From Bacteroidota bacterium (GTDB lineage Bacteria; Bacteroidota; Bacteroidia; Chitinophagales; Chitinophagaceae), in NCBI GenBank assembly GCA_023386235.1, contig JAEWKC010000014.1, positions 1 to 20,942 of the forward strand: a stretch of DNA of 20,942 nt. The letters run 5' to 3'. A model generated the notes under the pieces. The model worked only from the letters and a program-made list of their open reading frames with translations, ran no database searches and was not told the origin of the DNA. The position numbers were made by a program, and so were the translations under genes. Of the stretch, positions 15,300-20,942 are shown piece after piece; position 1 is the stretch's first letter, and the number at the start of each line of letters is the position of its first letter.

Positions 15300-16511
15300 A
15301 TGAATTTGCACGAATACCAGGCTAAAGAATTATTGAGAAAATATGGCGTTCCTACGCAAGAAGGTTTTGCGGTAGAAACCATAGAAGAAGCCGTAAATGC
15401 TTACAATAAAATAAAAGAAGAAACCAATAGCAAATTTGCTGTTATCAAAGCACAGATACACGCGGGCGGCAGAGGCAAAGGAAAAATCAAAGGATCAGAA
15501 CAACGTGGTGTACAGGTTGTTAAAAGCGCGGAAGAAACAGAAGCTGTGGCTGAAAATATTTTAGGCAATACGCTTGTAACACTGCAAACGGGAGAAGCAG
15601 GCAAAACCGTGAATAAGATCTTCGTGGCAAAAGACGCCTATTATGACGGGCCTTCCGAAACCAAAGAATATTATCTTTCTATTTTAGTAGACAGAGCTAA
15701 AAAGCAGAATGTGATCATGTACAGCACCGAAGGCGGCATGAACATTGAAGATGTAGCGCACGATACTCCCGAAAAAATATTTAAGGAATGGATTGACCCC
15801 AGCGGAAAGCTACTACCCTACCAAGCACGCAAAGTAGCGTTTAACTTAGGTTTGAGCGGAGAAGCTTTTAAAAGTTGTGTTAAGTTCGTAACGGCTTTAT
15901 ACAATGCTTTCAACGAATTGGACGCAAGCATGCTGGAAATAAATCCGCTGTTTAAAACCTCCGATGATAAAATTATTGCCGTTGACTGTAAATTAAATAT
16001 TGATGACAATGCCTTAATGCGCCATCCGGACATATACGCATTAAGAGATGAATCGGAAGAAGATCCTACCGAAGTAGAAGCCGGCAAGCATAGTCTCAAT
16101 TTTGTAAAGCTCGATGGTAATGTAGGCTGTATGGTAAACGGCGCAGGGTTAGCGATGGCTACAATGGATATGATCAAGCTAAGTGGCGGCGAACCTGCCA
16201 ACTTCCTTGACGTAGGCGGCACAGCCAACGCCGAAACCGTAGAAGCAGGCTTTAGAATTATTCTGAAAGATCCTAACGTAAAAGCTATACTTATCAATAT
16301 CTTCGGAGGAATTGTTCGTTGCGATCGTGTTGCAGACGGCGTAATACAAGCCTATCAAAAACTGGGCAATGTAGATATTCCTATAATTGTGCGCCTGCAA
16401 GGTACCAATGCCGAAGAAGCTAAAAAACTCATCGACGAAAGTGGGCTAAAAGTACAATCCGCCATTTTATTGAGCGAAGCCGCGGAACTGGTAAAACAAG
16501 CGGTAGCCTAA
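15300..16511 (+). CDS. sucC: Succinate-CoA ligase (ADP-forming) beta subunit
   Basis: This subunit carries the ATP-grasp domain of succinyl-CoA synthetase, which makes ATP or GTP from succinyl-CoA in the citric acid cycle together with the alpha subunit SucD. The 403-residue protein begins with the family hallmark MNLHEYQAKELLRKYGVP. It has the nucleotide-binding stretch KAQIHAGGRGKGKIKGS (about 50-66), the metal-binding region around AVDCKLNIDDNA and the phosphate-binding GGIVRCD loop (about 336-342). The ATG at 15300 matches the conserved N-terminus; the ten codons before it are excluded. sucD is not adjacent, as is common in Bacteroidota. The neighbours have no metabolic link, and no clear terminator follows. 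Confidence 0.98.
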   Translation: MNLHEYQAKELLRKYGVPTQEGFAVETIEEAVNAYNKIKEETNSKFAVIKAQIHAGGRGKGKIKGSEQRGVQVVKSAEETEAVAENILGNTLVTLQTGEAGKTVNKIFVAKDAYYDGPSETKEYYLSILVDRAKKQNVIMYSTEGGMNIEDVAHDTPEKIFKEWIDPSGKLLPYQARKVAFNLGLSGEAFKSCVKFVTALYNAFNELDASMLEINPLFKTSDDKIIAVDCKLNIDDNALMRHPDIYALRDESEEDPTEVEAGKHSLNFVKLDGNVGCMVNGAGLAMATMDMIKLSGGEPANFLDVGGTANAETVEAGFRIILKDPNVKAILINIFGGIVRCDRVADGVIQAYQKLGNVDIPIIVRLQGTNAEEAKKLIDESGLKVQSAILLSEAAELVKQAVA

Positions 16512-16582
16512 AATTCTAAAAGAAAAATTGATGTAACCATCACATGCATACAGCAAAAATATTTTTATAAAAAATAAAACAA

Positions 16583-17428
16583 ATGAAATTATTAAAGCAA
16601 ATATTCTTCTTATCCGTAGCCATATTTTTGGCAACGAGTGTAAATGCCCAGCTAAAAACGCCGCCGGCCAGCTCTTTTCAAAGCGTGAAACAATCTTTCG
16701 CATTATCAGAAATTAACCTGGAATACTCCAGGCCCAATGCCAAAAACAGGAAAGTATTTGGTGCTCTGGTTCCTTATGACAAGGTGTGGCGCACAGGTGC
16801 TAACAACTCCACTACCCTTACATTTGGTGAAGATGTAAAAATAAACGGACAAAATTTGGCAGCAGGCACTTATGCCCTTCTTTCCATTCCGGGTAAAGAC
16901 AGCTGGCAAATTCTTTTTAATACAGATACAAAATTAGGAGGCAATGTAGCCGCCTATGACAATGCAAAAGAAGTGCTGCGTGTAAATGTGAAGCCGCAAA
17001 CAACTGCATACAGCACAGAGACTTTTACCATCAATTTTTCTAATGTAAATGCGGCGTCTGTTGACCTGGATATTCTTTGGGAAAATACATTGGTAAAACT
17101 TAACATCACCGCTGATATTGATGGAAAAATAATGACGTCGATCGACGAAGCGATGAAAGGAGATAAACCTCCTTATTTTCAGGCCGCGAGCTATTATTTT
17201 GAAAACGGCAAAGACCTGAAAAAAGCATTGGAATGGATTACGAAAGCGGAAGAGCAAATGCCTAACGCTTTTTGGGTAGCCGCGCAAAAAGCAAGAATAC
17301 AATTAAAATTGAATGATAAAAAAGGCGCTGCCGTTACAGCACAAAAAGTTATTGATTCAGCTAGGAAAGCCAATAGCAATGATTATGTGGTGATAGGTAC
17401 AGACCTTTTAAACCAGACTAAAAAATAA
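16583..17428 (+). CDS. Secreted DUF2911 protein with TPR-like C-terminus
   Basis: The 281-residue protein has a typical signal peptide (cleavage likely after VNA, about residue 22). Residues about 30-175 form a DUF2911 domain, recognised from SQVSI-type opening strands (here EINLEYSRPNAKNRKVFGALVPYDK in part), the VWRTGANNSTTLTFGEDV segment and the AAGTYALLSIPG turn. Residues about 195-270 contain alternating helices (KDLKKALEWITKAEEQMPNA, WVAAQKARIQLKLNDKKGAA) that resemble tetratricopeptide repeats. The family is widespread in Bacteroidota, is exported to the periplasm and has no established function. A strong intrinsic terminator follows 38 bp after the stop codon, so the gene ends its own transcript. 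Confidence 0.9.
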   Translation: MKLLKQIFFLSVAIFLATSVNAQLKTPPASSFQSVKQSFALSEINLEYSRPNAKNRKVFGALVPYDKVWRTGANNSTTLTFGEDVKINGQNLAAGTYALLSIPGKDSWQILFNTDTKLGGNVAAYDNAKEVLRVNVKPQTTAYSTETFTINFSNVNAASVDLDILWENTLVKLNITADIDGKIMTSIDEAMKGDKPPYFQAASYYFENGKDLKKALEWITKAEEQMPNAFWVAAQKARIQLKLNDKKGAAVTAQKVIDSARKANSNDYVVIGTDLLNQTKK

Positions 17429-17466
17429 TTACTTAATCACTTGCTATTCTAATTAAAATAAAGAGT

Positions 17467-17499
17467 TCTGCGGAGTGTTATCGCTCCGCAGATTTATTA
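17467..17499 (+). terminator. Intrinsic terminator after the DUF2911 gene
   Basis: TCTGCGGAG (17467-17475) and CTCCGCAGA (17484-17492) form a perfect 9-bp GC-rich stem with an 8-base loop, followed by a T-rich tail (TTTATTAT). It separates the DUF2911 gene from argB, which therefore needs its own promoter; I could not find a good TAnnTTTG match in the 40 bp between. Confidence 0.85.
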
Positions 17500-17532
17500 T
17501 ATCGCCTCCGGCAACTAAGAACAATAGATAAA

Positions 17533-18333
17533 ATGAACAATAAGACTGAACTGCTCGTAATAAAAATTGGCGGCAATGTAATTGACAATAAAGAAAATCT
17601 GGAAAAATTCTTACAACAGTTAGCCTCTATAAAAACAAATAAAATTCTTGTACACGGCGGTGGTAAAATAGCTACAAAAATCGGCGATCAATTAGGCATT
17701 GAATCTACATATATCAACGGCAGAAGAATAACAAATGACGCAACCATAGATGTAGTGACGATGGTTTACGGTGGCCTGGTAAATAAAAAAATAGTCGCTC
17801 AGCTACAAGCGCTGGATTGCAATGCAATCGGGTTAACCGGTGCCGACGCTAATATTATTCCTGCGGTTAAAAGACCTGTAAAGGAAATTGATTTTGGCTG
17901 GGTAGGCGATATTGACAGCGATAAAATTAATACGGCATTCATACATACGCTCCTGGAAAGTGGCATTACACCAGTATTTGCACCGCTTACACATGATTCA
18001 AAAAGCCATATACTAAATACGAATGCAGATACTATCGCCTCTTCTCTGGCCGTCGCCATGTCTGTAAACTATTCGGTAAAACTGATCTATTGTTTTGAAA
18101 AGAAAGGTATACTGGAAAACGTTGAAGATGAAAACTCAGCAATCAAATTGATCAATAAAGAGAAATATCACAACTTATTGCATGAGCAAAAACTTTTTGA
18201 AGGCATTATTCCTAAAATAGATAATGCTTTTTCTGCCATTGACGCAGGCGTATATCAGGTGATCATAGGCCATGCGGATGATCTCACTATCAATCTTACT
18301 GCGCACAATAAAGGAACTGTAATAGAGAAATAA
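17533..18333 (+). CDS. argB: Acetylglutamate kinase family protein (arginine synthesis)
   Basis: The 266-residue protein belongs to the amino-acid kinase family and matches N-acetylglutamate kinase, which phosphorylates N-acetylglutamate in the second step of arginine synthesis in the cytoplasm. Key features are KIGGN (11-15) and HGGGK (41-45), which bind ATP phosphates, GRRITND (63-69) of the substrate pocket, LNTNADTIASSLA (161-173) and the late lysine in GIIPKID (Lys228). The feedback-inhibition N-terminal extension of arginine-sensitive enzymes is missing, so the enzyme may not be inhibited by arginine. In Bacteroides, arginine synthesis runs through N-succinyl intermediates, so the true substrate could be N-succinylglutamate. 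No other arginine gene is adjacent, which is unusual because arg genes are often clustered in this phylum. Confidence 0.93.
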   Translation: MNNKTELLVIKIGGNVIDNKENLEKFLQQLASIKTNKILVHGGGKIATKIGDQLGIESTYINGRRITNDATIDVVTMVYGGLVNKKIVAQLQALDCNAIGLTGADANIIPAVKRPVKEIDFGWVGDIDSDKINTAFIHTLLESGITPVFAPLTHDSKSHILNTNADTIASSLAVAMSVNYSVKLIYCFEKKGILENVEDENSAIKLINKEKYHNLLHEQKLFEGIIPKIDNAFSAIDAGVYQVIIGHADDLTINLTAHNKGTVIEK

Positions 18334-18390
18334 GTAGGAGCAAAACAACAATTAACACCTGCCTCATCACGTTCACTCATAACTCAACTA

Positions 18391-19257
18391 TTACGTAATA
18401 GGCATCAATACCTGCATACACTCTCTCAAGCTTTCTTTCCAGTCTTTGAGTTTAATGCCATAATCCTGTACCAGAGATTTTTTGTCTAAAACCGAATAAG
18501 ACGGCCGCTTTGCGGGAGTTGGAAACTGCGAAGAAGGTATAGGATGAATTAAACAGGACAGTCCTGCAATATCTTTTATTTCTTCCGTAAAATCGTACCA
18601 GGAAATAACTCCCTCATTGGTGAAATGATAGATACCATATTTTTTTTCAGTGCTTGTAATAATCTTTACTATTACTCTTGCCAGATCTTTTGCGTATGTA
18701 GGAGAACCAATCTGATCGTTTACCACACTTATTTCCGGTCTCTCATTCATCAATCTCATCATAGTTTTTACGAAGTTTTTGCCAAAACTGCTATACACCC
18801 AGGCTGTACGTATGATAATGGTTTTATCGTTATTTTGCTGCGCTAAAACTTCACCATCTCTTTTTGTCAATCCATAATGATTGAGTGGATCTGTGGGCTG
18901 ATCAGGCTTGTAAGGCGATGTGCCTTCGCCGTCGAAAACGTAATCGGTTGATATGTGTATTAAGTCTGCATTCAGTTTTTTACAGTTTTCAGCAATGATA
19001 CCCACTGCGGTTGCATTTATCATCTCCGCTATTTCCTTATCGGTTTCGGCTTTATCTACCGCGGTATATGCGCCGCAACTAACTACCACCGTGGGCTTGT
19101 ACTTTTCAAAAGCCTCATCAATACTTGTTTTGCTTGTAAGATCCATTTCATCTACATCTACAAAAATCCATTGATAGGTAGGATAAGAAAAATGCAGCAT
19201 TTCCAATTCACTGCCCAGTTGTCCGTTTTTTCCTGTTACAAGTATTACCGGTTTCAT
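18391..19257 (-). CDS. rfbD: dTDP-4-dehydrorhamnose reductase
   Basis: This enzyme performs the last step of dTDP-L-rhamnose synthesis, reducing dTDP-4-keto-L-rhamnose with NAD(P)H; rhamnose goes into surface polysaccharides. The 288-residue protein is an extended short-chain dehydrogenase with the dinucleotide-binding loop TGKNGQLG (8-15), the STDYVFDG motif (103-110) typical of RfbD, and the catalytic pair Tyr128 and Lys132 in HYGLTK. The length is standard for the family. It lies 36 bp after the aminotransferase gene on the same strand and is probably cotranscribed with it. rfbA, rfbB and rfbC are not in the window. The final codons form part of a 14-bp palindrome (18388-18401) of no clear role, in the short gap where the gene converges with argB. 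Confidence 0.93.
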   Translation of the reverse strand: MKPVILVTGKNGQLGSELEMLHFSYPTYQWIFVDVDEMDLTSKTSIDEAFEKYKPTVVVSCGAYTAVDKAETDKEIAEMINATAVGIIAENCKKLNADLIHISTDYVFDGEGTSPYKPDQPTDPLNHYGLTKRDGEVLAQQNNDKTIIIRTAWVYSSFGKNFVKTMMRLMNERPEISVVNDQIGSPTYAKDLARVIVKIITSTEKKYGIYHFTNEGVISWYDFTEEIKDIAGLSCLIHPIPSSQFPTPAKRPSYSVLDKKSLVQDYGIKLKDWKESLRECMQVLMPIT

Positions 19258-19293
19258 TTGTGTGTTTTATTTATTCGGCAAAATAGTGCATTC

Positions 19294-20421
19294 TTATTTA
19301 TTTACAAATTCCAATACACTCTCAGTAATATATTTTAATTGATCTTCGTCCATTTCGGTATGAATAGGTAGTGAAATTACCCTATCGGTAAGGTAATCGG
19401 TAACCGGCAAATCATACTGCTGATTGTATTGCTGAAACATTTGCTGTTTATGTCCCGGAACGGGATAATAAATCATCGCCGGAATATTTTTTTCTGCCAA
19501 AAATTCCTGCAAGCCGTTACGGTCAACGTTTTCCAGAATTAAAGTATATTGATGAAAAACATGAGTAGTATTTTGCGCCGCTGCAGGCGTGATTATTTTT
19601 TCGTTGTCGGCAAAAGCTTGATTGTAATAAGCCGCTACTTTATTTCTTGCTGCGGCATAAGCATCCAGATGTTGTAGCTTGATATCTAAAATAGCTGCCT
19701 GAATGGTATCCAGGCGCGAATTGCACCCCACCAATTCATGATAATATCTTTTATCTGAACCATGATTGGCAATTTTTCTTAGCCTGGCAGCCAACGCATC
19801 ATCATTGGTAAAGATAGCTCCCCCATCGCCATAAGCGCCCAGGTTCTTTGCAGGAAAAAAAGAGGTAGTTCCTATTTGTCCTATTGTGCCTGCTTTTTTT
19901 ATAGAGCCATCTGCAAAAGTATAATCCGCCCCTAAAGCCTGCGCATTGTCTTCAATCACAAATAAATCATGCTCTTTCGCCAGCTGCATTAACGGTTCTA
20001 TGTCGGCAGACTGACCATATAAATGTACGGGAACAATGGCTTTGGTCCTGGGTGTAATAGCCTGTTTTACCGATTCTATATCCAGGCAAAAAGTATCTTT
20101 CAACACATCAACAAATACAGGTTTCAAACCCAGCAAAGCCACTACTTCGGTTGTAGCTATAAAAGTGAATGACGGCGTGATTATTTCATCTCCCTGCTGC
20201 AAATCCAGCGCCATCAGGGCTATTTGCAAAGCATCGGTACCATTAGCGCAGGGGATTACATGCTTTACGGATAAATACGACGCCAAGTTGTGAGAAAAAT
20301 CTCTTACCGGCTGTCCGTTAATAAAAGCGCTGCTTTCCAGCACATCTATCACCGCTTTATCTATCTCTTCTTTTAATTTATGATATTGACTTTTTAAATC
20401 AACCATCTGTATAGCTCTCAT
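19294..20421 (-). CDS. DegT/DnrJ/EryC1-family sugar aminotransferase (PLP-dependent)
   Basis: This enzyme transfers an amino group to a keto-sugar nucleotide, a step in making amino sugars for surface polysaccharides. The signs are SSAFINGQPVRDF, CANGTDALQIALMAL, the TPSFTFIATTEVV segment, HLYGQSADIEPL, VIEDNAQALGA with the pyridine-binding Asp, and TSFFPAKNLGAYGDGGAIF with the PLP lysine at about residue 192. The ATG at 20421 gives 375 residues, usual for the family; TTG at 20427 is in frame but not needed, and ATG at 20406 would shorten a conserved start. The substrate cannot be read from sequence: WbpE-, FdtB- and WecE-like enzymes share these motifs. A good promoter lies just upstream, and rfbD follows on the same strand. 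Confidence 0.92.
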   Translation of the reverse strand: MRAIQMVDLKSQYHKLKEEIDKAVIDVLESSAFINGQPVRDFSHNLASYLSVKHVIPCANGTDALQIALMALDLQQGDEIITPSFTFIATTEVVALLGLKPVFVDVLKDTFCLDIESVKQAITPRTKAIVPVHLYGQSADIEPLMQLAKEHDLFVIEDNAQALGADYTFADGSIKKAGTIGQIGTTSFFPAKNLGAYGDGGAIFTNDDALAARLRKIANHGSDKRYYHELVGCNSRLDTIQAAILDIKLQHLDAYAAARNKVAAYYNQAFADNEKIITPAAAQNTTHVFHQYTLILENVDRNGLQEFLAEKNIPAMIYYPVPGHKQQMFQQYNQQYDLPVTDYLTDRVISLPIHTEMDEDQLKYITESVLEFVNK

Positions 20422-20439
20422 ATCCAAAAATTTTGCTTA

Positions 20440-20447
20440 CAAAGGTA
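20440..20447 (-). promoter_or_regulatory. -7 element of the aminotransferase-rfbD promoter
   Basis: On the minus strand TACCTTTG matches TAnnTTTG perfectly, with a TTTTC about 16 bp upstream as a weak -33 element. The predicted transcript has a leader of about 12 bases before the ATG at 20421. The gap is shared with the divergent tRNA promoter. Confidence 0.55.
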
Positions 20448-20483
20448 ATAAAACATAATAAGAGAAAAGTTAAGCAAATCTTT

Positions 20484-20515
20484 TTTGGTAAATATTTCAA
20501 TAAAATCTATTTTTG
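20484..20515 (+). promoter_or_regulatory. tRNA-Arg promoter
   Basis: TTTG (20484-20487) and TATTTTTG (20508-20515), 20 bp apart, fit the -33/-7 elements of Bacteroidota. Transcription would begin about 8 bases before the mature tRNA. Confidence 0.7.
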
Positions 20516-20529
20516 CCATCCTGAAAAAG

Positions 20530-20603
20530 GGTCCGATAGCTCAGCTGGATAGAGCAACTGCCTTCTAAGCAGTAGGTCTCAGGTTCGAATCCTGATCGGA
20601 TCA
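20530..20603 (+). tRNA. tRNA-Arg (anticodon UCU)
   Basis: The 74-base cloverleaf is complete. The acceptor arm GGTCCGA pairs with TCGGATC (one G-U pair), the D stem is GCTC/GAGC, the anticodon stem ACTGC/GCAGT encloses CTTCTAA with anticodon TCT at 20564-20566, and the T arm is TCAGG TTCGAAT CCTGA. It reads AGA codons (and AGG by wobble). The CCA end is not encoded and must be added after transcription. It stands alone, with its own promoter and a following terminator. Confidence 0.97.
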
Positions 20604-20609
20604 CAGCCT

Positions 20610-20648
20610 AAAAGCCTTGATTCCAGTACGTTTCAGGGCTTTTTCATT
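20610..20648 (+). terminator. Intrinsic terminator after tRNA-Arg
   Basis: AAAAGCC (20610-20616) pairs with GGCTTTT (20637-20643); the 20-base loop can pair a little further (CCTTGA with TCAGG). The stem runs straight into a T-rich tail. It starts 7 bp after the tRNA end, as expected for termination of a single tRNA transcript. Confidence 0.7.
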
Positions 20649-20734
20649 TATTACGATTTAAATGCATTTAATAAATTTGCCCCACAAAATTCATTTCCTA
20701 CTATTTTTAAGTGAAAAACATTGGAAATTCAGTT

Positions 20735-20803
20735 ATGCACACTCATTTGTTTAGATTTACGCACAATAGACTATGATATGTTTGGAATTGCGCACAATAG
20801 AAG
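20735..20803. repeat. Short direct repeats near a probable mobile-element end
   Basis: CGCACAATAGA occurs at 20760-20770 and again at 20790-20800, 30 bp apart, with a poorer relative (TGCACACTCA) at about 20736-20745. Series of short repeats outside the stop codon of a gene are found at the ends of IS21-family insertion sequences, where the transposase binds. The other end lies outside the window, so this is only suggestive. Confidence 0.4.
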
Positions 20804-20836
20804 TTTGGATTTACGGTATCCCTTCGGCCAACCCCG

Positions 20837-20942
20837 TCATTGTGTTTTGAAGGAGGCAGCATAATTTTGTGCCTGCCTCGCAGCCCATTGTGGGGGCAGC
20901 AGTTGGTGTAGCTGATCTTTTGGTGTGGAGTTGATTTTTTCA
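20837..20942 (-). CDS. 3' end of a gene cut by the window edge (possibly a transposition protein)
   Basis: A minus-strand frame is open from the window edge to a TGA at 20837-20839. Its 34 visible residues end LLPPQWAARQAQNYAASFKTQ minus the first residue or so, a composition that looks coding. The gene is too incomplete to identify. The short direct repeats just beyond its stop suggest that it belongs to an insertion sequence, perhaps of the IS21 type, but a stand-alone gene is possible. Confidence 0.45.
   Translation of the reverse strand, partial: EKINSTPKDQLHQLLPPQWAARQAQNYAASFKTQ

Noticed and set aside
15818..16297. 159-codon minus-strand frame opposite sucC
   Set aside because: It is antisense to the highly conserved sucC coding sequence; no sign of independent coding.
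18388..18401. 14-bp palindrome CTATTACGTAATAG as operator
   Set aside because: It lies at the stop codon of rfbD between convergent genes, where an operator is not expected; probably chance.

Overview
The window looks like the chromosome of a member of the Bacteroidota, probably of the Chitinophagaceae/Sphingobacteriales type. That placement is an inference from protein style and from several good matches to the phylum's -7 promoter element TAnnTTTG (upstream of sucC, of the tRNA gene, of an aminotransferase gene, of a DUF998 gene and of the large operon). No 16S rRNA gene is present to confirm it.

Region 1 (1-4700) is accessory DNA. Unrelated plus-strand genes (a three-helix membrane protein, a DUF695-RraB fusion, a Crp/Fnr regulator followed by a DUF998 membrane protein) are separated by intricately folded repeats. 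A 252-bp unit occurs twice in full (958-1209 and 2287-2538), and the end of a third copy opens the window (1-124). Each copy ends 28 to 42 bp before a start codon. Two further imperfect inverted repeats lie after the gene stops. All of these structures begin with AAC and end with GTT, so the region resembles an integron-like cassette array, although no integrase is in view. Between the Crp/Fnr gene and the DUF998 gene there is a perfect FNR-type palindrome placed just upstream of a good promoter. The region ends with a frameshifted antitoxin-like fragment and a short, possibly truncated outer-membrane protein gene.

Region 2 (4783-13796, minus strand) is the main point of interest: a compact six-gene operon. 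In order of transcription it encodes a vWA-like lipoprotein with an added C-terminal membrane helix, a small three-helix membrane protein, a tubulin/FtsZ-superfamily protein, a 1166-residue protein with a complete actin/Hsp70 ATPase core behind a ~600-residue novel N-terminus, a membrane-anchored coiled-coil protein, and a protein with ExbB/TolQ/MotA/ZorA-like membrane topology plus a long coiled-coil tail. Tubulin-like and actin-like nucleotide-binding proteins encoded together with membrane-anchored partners suggest an envelope-associated cytoskeletal, remodelling or motor-like machine. The function is not known to me.

Region 3 (13985-18333, plus strand) is housekeeping: a YbdG-type mechanosensitive channel (divergent from the operon), sucC, a secreted DUF2911 protein followed by a strong terminator, and argB. 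Region 4 (18391-20421, minus strand) is a sugar-nucleotide pair: a DegT/DnrJ-family aminotransferase and rfbD. A tRNA-Arg(UCU) gene with its own promoter and terminator follows on the plus strand. The right edge holds the 3' end of a minus-strand gene flanked by short direct repeats, perhaps the end of an insertion sequence.
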